A stretch of DNA of 22,500 nucleotides from Chara braunii (GCA_003427395.1 BFEA01000702.1:269285-291784), one strand, 5' to 3'. Shown: positions 8,993-18,245, counted from the stretch's first letter. A program made the numbers and translations. Notes: generated from the sequence alone by a model not told the origin.

Positions 8993-10428
8993 CCACCAAA
9001 CTCGTCGTCGTCAACCTCCTTCTCATAAGCCATTCCATCGACCACGTACTTGCCCTCCGAGTCCTCAACTTCAATCTTTGCTTCTTTCACTTTATGAGGT
9101 CCAAGAGTGACTTCCTCGGGAATCATCTGACAACTTCTCGTTTTTAACAGTCCCTTGTTCTGTAGGGAAACCTTATGACGTTTGTCAAATTCATTCACAG
9201 TTTTTAGGGTGACTCTGCTTCCCTCGGGCTCGTCTATGGTAACCGTCTGGCTCCCATCATGCTTATTCTCGGTAGTGGCATTGACACGTGTCAGCCACGT
9301 TCGTCCAAGAATTAGCTCCGAGGAGCAGTGTTCAACTGTGAATACAGGTACAGTGGCCTCGACCCCAGCGACTACGACTTTGGCTTTATGACACACCCCT
9401 AGCGCAGGCTGCTTTGGCTTGTTGGCTGATACCATGGTAATGGCTACATTCCTGTCCACTTCTAGACCCAGCTTTCGGGCCACTTTATCCTCACAGACGG
9501 TAGACTCAGACCCGTCGTCTACTATAGCTTTCATCCTTATCCCATTGACGGTGGCGTTCAACTTCCCGCTACCAAGGACATAAAAATAATCGCCCCCACC
9601 ATCATTGGTTTCTAGATGCTCTACTTCTCCTTTCTCCACCGCTAGAACAAATGTCTTCGTTTTTATCTTCGGCTCGCTCAAAACCGCAGCCTCCGCTAGT
9701 GGTACCTTCGCCTTCTTTATCATTCCTATTAGCTCATCTCGCGCTGGCCCACAACTGGCTATGAACTCTTTCAAGGTAATACGAATGGACATTTCCATAG
9801 CCCTCCTTAACGGCTCCCTCAAATCTACCTCATCCAGTGAACTTTTCAAGTGAAACTTCTTGGCCCCTCTTTTTCTAGGGGACTGGGGTGACTTTGGCGA
9901 CTCCACTTGCTCGCCCATCATTGGTTGGTCTTGGTCTTCTTTCTTTCCTTTACTCGATTCGCCAACACCCTGAGTGCACACGTAAACTTCCCCATTATCC
10001 TCTTTTTCTTCAAACTTAATAGATGAAATCCTCATCCCAGGACTCTCCGGCAACTCATCAAGATCCTCCTCAAATATCACTCGGGAGACCTTTGCTGCCA
10101 CTGACTCTTGCGCTAGTTTCCCCTTTGCCTCATTCATCCTTCGCCTCTTGATATCTACATTAATCTTCATCGAGGGTAGGAAGGGCACTGACTTCCCTTC
10201 ATCCGCCCACATCACATATTTCCGATCATCTAACTCGATGATGCCCTCCGTCAGGGCTTCCATCATCGCCCGACAGTCTCTCTTTTGGTGGTCCTTGTCT
10301 CCACAGTAGATACAGGCCTTACTATTCCAAGTCCGCTTCGGACTAGGGTCCCCGCGATTCTCCGTTCGGGGAACGGCTCGAGTCGGGGTCTCTTCCTTCC
10401 TTTGATTATTACTTTGTAACTTCTCCAT
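8926..10428 (-). CDS. gag-pro: Nucleocapsid zinc knuckle and aspartic protease of the giant element
   Basis: An uninterrupted 500-codon frame starts with ATG at 10428. Residues 39-52 are a CX2CX4HX4C zinc knuckle (C39, C42, H47, C52), the RNA-binding motif of retroelement nucleocapsid. A charged linker follows. Residues 285-390 are a retropepsin-like protease with AIVDDGSES (304-306, in place of the usual D-S/T-G) and ELILGRTWL (ILG 373-375); this enzyme would cut the polyprotein. The frame overlaps the gag frame by 20 bases at its start and the reverse transcriptase frame by 67 at its end. Its lack of internal stops contrasts with the damaged frames on both sides. Confidence 0.85.
   Translation of the reverse strand: MEKLQSNNQRKEETPTRAVPRTENRGDPSPKRTWNSKACIYCGDKDHQKRDCRAMMEALTEGIIELDDRKYVMWADEGKSVPFLPSMKINVDIKRRRMNEAKGKLAQESVAAKVSRVIFEEDLDELPESPGMRISSIKFEEKEDNGEVYVCTQGVGESSKGKKEDQDQPMMGEQVESPKSPQSPRKRGAKKFHLKSSLDEVDLREPLRRAMEMSIRITLKEFIASCGPARDELIGMIKKAKVPLAEAAVLSEPKIKTKTFVLAVEKGEVEHLETNDGGGDYFYVLGSGKLNATVNGIRMKAIVDDGSESTVCEDKVARKLGLEVDRNVAITMVSANKPKQPALGVCHKAKVVVAGVEATVPVFTVEHCSSELILGRTWLTRVNATTENKHDGSQTVTIDEPEGSRVTLKTVNEFDKRHKVSLQNKGLLKTRSCQMIPEEVTLGPHKVKEAKIEVEDSEGKYVVDGMAYEKEVDDDEFGGCVNLSFLEEFPHTAGERDTKQ
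8944..8977 (-). promoter_or_regulatory. Candidate minus-one ribosomal frameshift signal (protease to reverse transcriptase)
   Basis: On the minus strand, TTTTTTG (8977-8971) lies in the phase T_TTT_TTG relative to the protease frame, fitting the X_XXY_YYZ slippery pattern. After a six-base spacer comes TTCCCCC (8964-8958), loop ACACAGC, and the exact complement GGGGGAA (8950-8944): a perfect 7-bp stem. Slipping back one base moves ribosomes from the protease frame (stop at 8926) into the reverse transcriptase frame, which is open from 9010. Heptamer, spacer and stem match known signals; function is inferred. Confidence 0.6.
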
Positions 10429-11599
10429 CGCGGCCTTCAGAACTTGACTTCCTAACCTCTATCTCTTTCTTCTGCTTCCACCATCTATCCTTAATGTTGG
10501 ACCACTTGGAAGAAGTTCCCCATTCTCCGTCGTTCCTTTTCCAGTCTCCTCTTCCTCCTTTCTTCCAATCGTTGTCGCCTCTGACTGACTCACCCCTCCT
10601 AGGCGAGCCTGTGCCAACATCTCTTCCTTCAATTCGGGATCTTCTATCCTCATACTGAGGTCTTCCTCCCCCATTGTCCGCAGTTACTTCCTTCCCTAGG
10701 TTGTCGAGAATCCTTGCGAGGTGTGCTTTAGCGCTTTGCCCCTCCGTGTCGTGGACTAAAAGCTTGACTTGACCGAACACCACCCTTGACGGCAGGTCCC
10801 TCATGATCTTATCGCGTTTTTCTCGAGATAAAAACCCTAAAAATATCCCGCATCGCTCTATCTCCCCCATAAACCCTCCTTCTACCAGGGGATTACACGC
10901 CTTCTCGTATCTCCTTGCAAACGCCACCAGACTCCCATCTTCTTGCTTATTCATCTTTTTCAAGTCATCTATTGAGTAAGAGGTCTCGTCACATGCAAAG
11001 ACTCTGGCAACTCTCTCCCTGAACGTCAACCAGCGCCAATTATCTGGGATGGCATCCCTCACTTCATGGTCTATCTTTGGGGTTGTACGATGGAGGAAGT
11101 TCACTATCATATCTTGATCACTCCACCTCGCTCGCATTCCTAACACTTCCCAATCATCTTGGAATTTTGTGACATTCTTCCCTGTGAAGATTGTCTGAAT
11201 CCCAGCCAGCCCGGGAGATTGTAACACTGGAGCCCCTAGGAAGGGAGACACATAAGTGCCTAGTGCATACGCCATGGAATAGGGACCCCTCCTGTAAGGC
11301 TCACTCGAGACCTCCCTATGAGGTTCTCTTACCCCAGGATCCACAAACTTTGCCATCTTTGTCCTGCTCATAGCTTCTTTCCTCCAGCCTTCGTTCCCAG
11401 AGCTTCGTCCCTCCGGTTCCTTGACACGAGTATCTAGTTCTCTTAAGACTCTCCTTATTCTCTCCGCGTCGTTGTCCACGTCGACACTCATTTTTCTGTC
11501 TGGACTATTCGTTCTCGACTCGTGTGTTTTCACTTCATCCCCTATCGAGGTTAGATAAGGTCCTTCTCTGTCCATCCTTCGTAACGAATCCTTAAACAC
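10409..11599 (-). CDS. gag: Gag capsid protein of the giant element
   Basis: This open frame of 397 codons has its first ATG at 11575. Residues about 136-260 look like the Ty3/gypsy gag capsid domain: IFTGKNVTKFQDDWEVLGM, then a Trp/Arg-rich segment and FARRYEKACNPLVEG. The C-terminal 100 residues are rich in Gly, Arg and Asp, as in RNA-binding gag tails. The frame ends with TAA at 10409, inside the start of the next frame. Reaching the zinc knuckle needs a plus-one shift between 10459 and 10411, or reinitiation at the ATG at 10428. Gag forms the particle that packages element RNA. Upstream, a coiled-coil-like region may originally have been joined to it. Confidence 0.8.
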   Translation of the reverse strand: MFKDSLRRMDREGPYLTSIGDEVKTHESRTNSPDRKMSVDVDNDAERIRRVLRELDTRVKEPEGRSSGNEGWRKEAMSRTKMAKFVDPGVREPHREVSSEPYRRGPYSMAYALGTYVSPFLGAPVLQSPGLAGIQTIFTGKNVTKFQDDWEVLGMRARWSDQDMIVNFLHRTTPKIDHEVRDAIPDNWRWLTFRERVARVFACDETSYSIDDLKKMNKQEDGSLVAFARRYEKACNPLVEGGFMGEIERCGIFLGFLSREKRDKIMRDLPSRVVFGQVKLLVHDTEGQSAKAHLARILDNLGKEVTADNGGGRPQYEDRRSRIEGRDVGTGSPRRGESVRGDNDWKKGGRGDWKRNDGEWGTSSKWSNIKDRWWKQKKEIEVRKSSSEGRDGEVTK

Positions 11600-11604
11600 C
11601 CTGC

Positions 11605-12114
11605 CTAGCTTTCGGCCACACTTCTTAAAGCGGCTAGGATCCTTTCAGTAGAACCGTCCAACAATTTTTGCAGCTCTTCGAAGTCAGTGTCTTGTCCTTC
11701 CGCCCTGATTACCAAAGCCGTGGTCAACAAAGCCTTCGTATAACGTGAGTTAGCTTCCAAGGTTCTCAGGGAAACTCCGTCAATCACGTCGTTAGAAAGC
11801 TCTTCAGGCCCGTGAACGTCCTCCCTTAGTCTAATCTTTGCCTCCACTATAGTTTCTTTCCACTCCCTGAAAAGTTCCTCTCCTTCAAACGACGTCGTAC
11901 AGATCTCAATCTTTGCCTATCGGAGTTCGTCAGCCGCCTTCCAGATAGCACAGATCCTTGCTTCTTTAATTGCTTTTCTAGTCGCCTCAGTTTCTTCCTC
12001 CTGACTCAGCCTTTCGTTATGTATCACTTCGACCCTAGCTCGCACAAGGGACCCTTCAATTTTTGCTCCCCCGACTAGCTGATACTTCTTGGTCGCGCCT
12101 TCGATACTAGCCAT
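11605..12114 (-). pseudogene. Charged helical region directly upstream of gag
   Basis: One minus-strand frame runs from ATG 12114 to TAG 11605 and is interrupted only by TAG at 11917-11919. It is rich in Glu, Lys, Arg and Ala, for example ETEATRKAIKEARICAIWKA and, after the TAG, EELFREWKETIVEAKIRL. This composition suggests long helices. No family is recognised. It lies between the repeated module region and gag on the same strand and could be the N-terminal part of a longer gag precursor. The ATG at 12114 may be only an internal Met, because a coding-like frame precedes it in another phase. Confidence 0.5.
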
Positions 12115-12305
12115 TCCTCCTCTCTTTGGTTTCTCTGCGGATCTCTATTATCCTCCTTGCCAGAAACTTCTCCCTCCAGTTTATTATCCTTTCCCTTTCC
12201 TCCTTACAGATTAAGGCTTGCTCCTCAACTTTCTGTTCGAGCGCCCGTAATTCTTGCACGTTCGTAGAGCCTCTCCATTCCTTATACCGTCCACTAATTG
12301 TACTA
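12110..12305 (-). pseudogene. Coiled-coil-like segment, broken reading frame
   Basis: In the minus-strand frame that starts after the TAA at 12308, the sequence is open to about 12110 and reads as a charged helix: KEWRGSTNVQELRALEQKVE, then KEERERIINWREKFLARRII. Heptad-like spacing of Leu, Ile and Val suggests a coiled coil. It has no ATG of its own. It is in the same frame as the fragment 12368-12643 and is followed, after a frame change near 12090, by the helical region upstream of gag. I interpret it as part of one long decayed protein. Confidence 0.45.
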
Positions 12306-12367
12306 TCTTATCGTCTATCGGTCCGAGTATGTTTCTAGTAATGAGTTAACCTTCTCGTCACTTCCTC

Positions 12368-12797
12368 TCACACGCGAGATTCTGCTTCTTGGACTGTCTC
12401 ATCCTTCTCCACTTCGTACCTCAACCATCCTTGAGACCAAACCATCACATCATAGGTTATTCTTCTCTCTGCTCTCACTAGCTCCAGAACCCTAGGTCTT
12501 TCCTTCTCAATTGCCCTTTGAGCAAGTTGTCTACAACCCTGTTCGTCTAGAGACCTGGTCGACCGAATTCTAATGACAGATGTCACTCTGCCAGCGAATG
12601 ATACCCGATTCACCTCTTCCTCTTCAGTTACTGCTCCTGGCATCGTTGAGTTCGTCTTGCGCCCTCTGAACCTTCCATACGAGGTCTATTACGGCTGACC
12701 ATTCATTGTTAGCGAGCGTAAGCCATTCAACTGGCGGCGACGGTATCCTGATGAAAGGCCTAACGTAGGTACTCCAGGATAAATTCGTCCTTAGTCG
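12368..12797 (-). pseudogene. End of module copy C and following linker, decayed
   Basis: The frame 12643-12368 begins with an ATG and contains CRQLAQRAIEKERPRVLELV, resembling the QRA...EDEK segment of the repeated module (GRCWQRAREVVEDEKDRLL at about 13670). Bases 12797-12644 in another phase encode NLSWSTYVRPFIRIPSPPVE, which matches AWSTEIRIFEHLPRPRIPYE of module copy B. So 12644-12797 is probably the C-terminal part of module copy C, and 12368-12643 a further partial copy or linker. Stops at 12368 (TGA), 12335 (TAG) and 12308 (TAA) follow. Confidence 0.45.
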
Positions 12798-13403
12798 TCA
12801 GAGTCTTCTCTTCTCGTCATGCACTATGTTCGACGCCCGTTGCCTACAACGCCCTTTTTCGTCTTCTTTAAACCTATGTTGCGGCATGTATATCCCAACG
12901 TCATACTCGTCAAGCTCCATAAAGTAGTAAGTGAGAACATACATACCATCTAACCCCCACCCTTGACTCCTTAGACCTTCATATCTCACAATCTCATAGG
13001 GGATCACTGCTCTCTTCGATATAGAGTTAAGGGAACGGACCAACCTCTTCAATTCTTCCTTATCCAGTCTTCTGGATCTCCTCATCTTCCGTCACGTCTC
13101 CTACCATCGCTTCTTGTCCCACCCCCAGTCTCGAAAGCACTATCTTTTCTCGCATTTCCTGTCCTGGTCCTTAACAACTCTTAAGACTCCTATCAGTCTG
13201 CCTCTGTCATCTCTTATCTCATGCTCACCTTCTACTCCGAACAGGCCCGTGTCAAGGTAGAGTTCCCCTTCTTGATCTTGTAGGCAAGAGGTTCCTCTCT
13301 TAATCTCTATCAACCCTGTTTCATTAGATCGAACTCTCCTACAGATCGACGTGCCCAGAGTACTCAAGTCCTCCTGGGTCCATTCCGTCAAAAGTCTGAG
13401 CAA
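12798..13403 (-). pseudogene. Module copy C of the unknown pre-gag protein
   Basis: One minus-strand frame spans two open pieces, 13403-13140 and 13085-12798, separated by TAG 13140, TAG 13101 and TGA 13092. The second piece has the module signature IPYEIVRYEGL at about 13004, then YDVGIYMPQHRFKEDEKGRC and QRASNIVHDEKRRL. These match copy B (FPYEVETYEM, DVGIYLPTERSED, QRAREVVEDEKDRL). The first piece (RLLTEWTQEDLSTLGTSICR) fills the position between copies. No known domain is recognised. The match in order and spacing to copies A and B is the evidence that it was coding. Confidence 0.55.
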
Positions 13404-13438
13404 CTCTTGGAACCTCCACCTATCACGGTCACGCTGTC

Positions 13439-14254
13439 TTAGTTCACGTGATATATCCCCCCCAGGCTGGCTATGTGCCGGTTTATGAAATCAACTATTA
13501 GACCTCGACCGATCCCTATCAATGCTTCGTAAGGAATTCGCGGCCTAGGTAAGTGTTCAAAGATCCTGATTTCGGTACTCCAAGCGACTTCTTTCCTTAA
13601 GGAAAGAAGCCTATCCTTCTCGTCCTCTACCACTTCTCTCGCTCTTTGCCAGCAACGTCCATACACTAAATCTTCCGACCTCTCCGTTGGTAAGTAAATG
13701 CCTACGTCTCTTACCTGAGTCCCTAGGAAGCGCGCAGTCATAACATAGAAGCGGCTTAGTTCTCATGCGCTGTCGACCATCTCATAGGTTTCCACCTCAT
13801 ACGGAAACTCCTCCCTTCTTTCTAGGGTACTCAAGGATGCACACACCGCATCAAACTTCTCCTGTGGCGGTCCGTTCCCAACGATGATCTTGTTATCCCA
13901 CTCCTCAAGTTTCTCTGCAGACTTCTTATGCCTTACTCGTTCATGGCCCAACATTTTTGCCACGCCCGCCTAACACAACCGAACTCGTTCCCTGACCAGA
14001 CGATAGTATTTCCTCCCGGAGGTCCCTAGTCTTTCCACCTTCAGTAAATAATTGATCTCGGTTTGGTTGGTAATTACCCTTAAAGCCGACTCCCTCATAC
14101 GATTCAGATAAGGTTGTATGAGTTCAAGCTCTTCAAACCCAAAAAGATCTATATTAGGAATTTGGAGGATCCCTTCAACCTTTACCGTTCTCCTTTCTAC
14201 TATGACCCCGAAGGAGAACTGTTCCCTGAGACCCGACAGCCTCACTGACCCCAA
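13439..14254 (-). pseudogene. Module copy B of the unknown pre-gag protein
   Basis: One frame covers 14254-13970, 13963-13763 and 13741-13439, interrupted by TAG 13970 and TGA 13763. It contains FEELELIQPYLNRMRESALR early, then the signature EEFPYEVETYEM at about 13807, RDVGIYLPTERSEDLVYGRC, QRAREVVEDEKDRLLSLRK and WSTEIRIFEHLPRP. It overlaps the end of copy A by 13 bases in a different phase, a one-base frame change that probably is an old indel. It lacks any recognised catalytic motif. Confidence 0.55.
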
Positions 14255-14661
14255 TTCCTTGCTCTGAGCGCCATATTAATTACAGACTCGCAGTTCCTGC
14301 CATCAGTAAAACTGTCGGGTAGACTAGCTTCGGGAATACCGTAAAACAACACGGGGTTCACGTCACTAAACACCTCTTTCCCCTTCTTCTCTAACTCCCT
14401 CCTTTCCTTACTGATTATATCTCTAATCCAGTTCTTAAGCGACTCGCGATCCGTCCCTCTCTCCCTTAGCAGCGACACGTATGGGCGGATGTCGTACCCT
14501 CCCGAGTCCAGATGCTTTATTACCAAGACATAAGCTTTCCCCGGAGCATGACTTTCTTCTAGAGATATACAGCTCTCTATTTTGTAAGGGAAGCCCCCCC
14601 CACTAGTAAAGGGAACTAAGGCGTCCAGGGCAGCTGTAATCCTAGGGCAGTAACCAACCAT
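14242..14661 (-). pseudogene. Module copy A of the unknown pre-gag protein
   Basis: This open frame of 139 codons contains GGGFPYKIESCISLEE at about 14592, GGYDIRPYVSLLRERGTD, then WIRDIISKERRELEKKGKEV, matching the FPYE, YDVGIY and DEKxRL blocks of copies B and C in the same order. It is in the same frame as the N-terminal region to its right (from 16482); between them lie stops at 14815 (TAG), 14761 (TAA) and two more before 14661. It is the most divergent of the three copies. Confidence 0.5.
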
Positions 14662-14814
14662 TTTCCATCTACTATCGTCCTCTCATTCCCGACTTGCACG
14701 TCCCTCGACATAGAGTTCCCTACCATGCTCACTCTAGGCCCCCAACCGTGGCCATTGCGCTTACCGCATTTCCGCTTCGTTGGCGAATAACGATTCCTCA
14801 GGCCAGTCTTCCAG

Positions 14815-16482
14815 CTAATGCTCCTCTTCCTGGTCCTCGTCCCAGTCCCCGACTTGCCTATAGTACGAGCGCAGCTCGAAGAACCCCAGGAGAGACGCCT
14901 CCCTAACCGATGGGTCGAACCCCCTCCCACTAAACAGCTTTGCCAACCCTGCTAGATAACTAGGTGGCTCCCGTACAGCCCTCTCGAAGGTAGCCCAGAA
15001 TTCAATCGGTTGATCATGGTCAGGTGCTCGCCTCAAGCTCCTAGGTGAAGCTGCTCTAATCAGCTCAACTAGTTCTAGACCTTCGTTGCCAAACCGGGGC
15101 CCTTCCTTCCAGAGAGCGTAATAGACGTGGTGTTCGTCACCACTGTGTAGGAGATTCTGGATTTCTAGAAAACTTAGTTGTACCTGGACCAACCGGTCAA
15201 GCCCTCCAAGATACTCCTCCAAGACAAATAGCGGAATGGGGAGCCTCAATGCCTCCTTTGAGTGTGGTAAAATCCCTCCCCTGGCTAGATGGAGGGACGC
15301 CGTGACTGATCTAAACGCTCCTCTTAAGCAGAGCTCCTCCTCCCGGTATCTCTCCACCACCTCCTAAAGTATGTCTATAGCGGGAGTTTTGTCCTCCCAC
15401 GTATACTGATCAAGACAGGGTATTACCCCAAGGTCCTTATCGTGCGTGCCTTGATCCACCGCCCTATGAATGATTTCCGAGAGTACCGACGTTTGGTAAT
15501 AGAGGAAACCCTTGACCGTCGAGTCCACCGATCCTTGAACCACTCTCCCCCGTCTATCCCTATCGAAAGCCACAAGCGGCACCACCAACAACCAAACGTC
15601 CGGCCGCAACAGTATTGACCTCCAGGGCCTATCCACTCTTCCGACCCCTGCCACCAAAGTCGATCTACCTGGTAATGTAAACTCTACCCAATCTTCGTCC
15701 ACGAATTTGGGCTCTCTGTATCCGAACTGTCCCAATTCTACCGGGTGCTCGACCCTACAGTGAGATATCTAGGCGTCGTTTGTCCTTCCGTTCAGTATCC
15801 GGGCCCTATCTACCTCTCCACTTATCTCGGCCTCTCGTTGCTCCTCCCGAATGCGGAACACAATACGGCGTAGCTCTCTACGAGACTCGGTGGGAACTGG
15901 CCTATCCAAGCAATAAGTAAGGAGCCACGCAAGCTCGACAGTACACGTCCCCAGTCGGACCGCTCTCTGTACTACCGTTAAAAGTCTATGGTGCACCACT
16001 CTGGTACCGAAAATCAGCCCCGTCAAAAAACTAGGGACCGTCTCCGACCTCACGGAGGTTGCTCGAGGAAGCTCCCAATCATATGCAAACCTCACAGTAT
16101 AGATTGCAATGGTATCTACTCCACTCCCCTGAGTGAACTCTCTAAAGATCCGGGCACCAAACCTCCGACCTAACGCAGCCAAACAGAGGAGGGTTGGATA
16201 ATGCCTAGCAGTATCTATCACGAGACACTCCCACTCTCTCCCCGACAAGTACAGCCTCACGCTCACATCCGCTCGTAAAGGTGCCGCCTCCCTGTCTCTC
16301 CTGACACAGGCCCTGGTTTCAGCCTCTATTCTCACCCACAGAAAAACACCGTCTCGAACTATTAATCCCTTCTCTCTGGTAGGTCTGTATTTGCTTTTCC
16401 CTTCTAGCGGCAAGCTGATCACGTCGCAAGAGCCCCTCTCCCCGACCAAGGATATTTGAGAAGTCAACTCGATATATACCAT
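14815..16482 (-). pseudogene. N-terminal part of the unknown pre-gag protein, two internal TAG codons
   Basis: A single minus-strand frame starts with ATG at 16482 (A at -3 and G at +4, a good initiation context) and runs to TAG at 14815, interrupted only by TAG at 15769 and TAG at 15364. The sum is about 550 codons. The sequence reads as an ordinary globular protein: VYIELTSQISLVGERGS near the start, RRELRRIVFRIREEQREAE before the first TAG, LVQVQLSFLEIQNLLHSG in the last part. No domain is recognised, and I see no signal peptide or clear membrane segment. It is the first gene after the leader of the element and continues in frame toward module copy A. Some large plant Ty3/gypsy elements carry an additional open frame upstream of gag; whether this one is related is unknown. 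Confidence 0.6.
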
Positions 16483-17282
16483 TTTTAATCAAGAAACCAA
16501 GCGGAACCCTCAATAAATCTCTCCCTGTGTGACTCTCGGACTGTTGAGCTCATAGACCCCCACGTCAGGCCCCCTCTGATCCTTCCTGTAACCCTCCAAT
16601 ACGTCAACAGGCTTAGGAGAGAACCGCCCTCTGGCGTATCTCCCCCTACCCTTGTGTCCAGGAAGAGGTCGGATCAATGTACCATCATCGCTGGCCTACC
16701 TCTCTTACCGCGACCTGAGCACGAGCCGACCAACTCATGTGCTCGAGGGTGGACCCAAGTCACACGCGGATAAGAAGGCGGTGTCTCACTCGTGCATCCT
16801 CACTCCTATCCATGCCTCTACTCGTTCCCACCTCAGGCATGGTCTCTCCCCGACACGTGCAGTGTATCAATCCCCCCAGCTATCCATCATAATCCACTAG
16901 CTTGTCTAATCCCGTTCCCACTCCTTGCAATCCGGGGCGCTTCTCCCCTCCCCTTCAGACCCTTCCAATTCTTCCCCTGCTTACAATTCTCTCTCTAGGA
17001 ATTGATATCAGGGTGGACTGGCAAATGGGTGGGCAAATCAGAAGGACCCCTCTCAATCACAAGGAAATAGCGGAAAGGAAATGTAAGATGAAATCACGAA
17101 ATGGGAAAATCACAATCTCACCAGATCGATCGCAAGTTGACAAAGTGTCGCATCGCCCGGTATCTCGTCGTCCGCTGACCGCCGGTAGGTTGATCACTCG
17201 TAGCGTGTACTGGTCCCCGTAGCAGTCTCGTCCTCTCACGTACCCGCAGTTACAGGCAGACCGAAGTCCCTAGAGGCAACCT
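16483..17282 (-). other. Untranslated leader of the giant element
   Basis: These 800 bases lie between the primer binding site and the first good ATG at 16482. Open frames are short and on both strands, with no recognisable protein. In LTR elements this region usually carries packaging signals and sometimes splice donors; none can be identified by eye. The longest minus-strand frame (17239-17057, 60 codons) would be a small upstream frame and lacks support. Confidence 0.5.
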
Positions 17283-17300
17283 TCCCCGGCAACGGCGCCA
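17283..17300 (-). promoter_or_regulatory. Primer binding site for tRNA-Asp(GTC)
   Basis: The minus strand reads TGGCGCCGTTGCCGGGGA, one base downstream of the LTR end at 17302. Its complement, TCCCCGGCAACGGCG plus CCA, is the 3' end of plant tRNA-Asp(GTC) as I know it, over all 18 bases. The tRNA 3' end would prime minus-strand DNA synthesis. Yeast tRNA-Asp has a different acceptor stem, so the site also argues for a streptophyte host. Position and strand confirm the orientation of the element. Confidence 0.85.
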
Positions 17301-18245
17301 CTGTTGACCGGTAGAAGGGCTCTGCCGGCCTCCAACACAGGCACTGTATCTCGCGCCGCGTCTGTCACCCACGGGAGGGTTGGTCGGGGCTCCTGTAACC
17401 TGCACAATCCACGTCAGTACACATCCAAGACAAAGTGCCGCTCATACCGACTCGAGGCCATGCGATACAAGTCTCAAAGAGTAGGCAGGAAAAAGAACAA
17501 TATCAGAGTCTCCATACAGTCAAGTACAATGGGGTGCTCTGCACAGTCCCCGATCCCAGGTGAAGTCCCCCTGTCTATGTGCGTGGGGTCTGTTTGGGTG
17601 CCTTTGGAAAGCGTGGATAATCTCCACCTAACTCTTCCTTTCACGAAGGCTCGCCGATACCTCGCACGCCTGTCCCACGGAATGGTATTTGAACTCTCTG
17701 TGTTAGACGTCTCCTCCCTCACCCATCGAGGCCATAACTCAAGCTCGGTCGAGACCATGCCTCGCTGGGATCCCGACTTGACGAGACAACGCTCCAGAGG
17801 CCCGTTGGTGGAAGTCCCCCTCCGAAGGTCCTGTTCGCAGTACCTCTTCAAGGGCCCGGTTCGTGAGCGCGCCTTTTTGGACAGGATCTGATCCGCCATG
17901 CGGCCCTCCAGAAACCCGTATCACAAAGTACCCTTTCGAAAAGCCCGGTTCGGAATTGTACCCTTTGGGCGTCCACGAGCCTCTAGTTGACCGACCACTG
18001 CCCCTGGACCGCCGTGAGCTACCTGGGGAATCAGAATCACGAAGTACCTGTTCGGAACGCCTGGTTCGAAAATGTGCCCCTTTGGAAGTCCCAGAGCCTC
18101 AAGATGACCGGTCAATGTTCCCAAGCTGCCATGAGCCCCCTTCGGAAACCCGAGTCGCCAAGCGCCTGGTCGGAGGGTCCAACTCGAAATGTGAAGCGTG
18201 CTTCACTGTCGCACCTCTTCAGAACGTACCTCTTAGAAATCTAAC

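Noticed and set aside
8465-9853. Plus-strand open frames of 60-190 codons across the pol and protease region
   Set aside because: They are antisense shadows of the well-supported minus-strand protease and reverse transcriptase frames.
14616-14930. A 104-codon Arg/Ser-rich minus-strand frame
   Set aside because: It is out of phase with the coding-like frames on both sides (14815-16482 and 14242-14661), overlaps them, and has a biased composition.
17240-17300. A tRNA gene ending in CCCCGGCAACGGCGCCA
   Set aside because: Only the 3' end resembles tRNA-Asp, it includes CCA, and no D-arm, anticodon arm or acceptor 5' strand precedes it. Strand and position identify it as a primer binding site.
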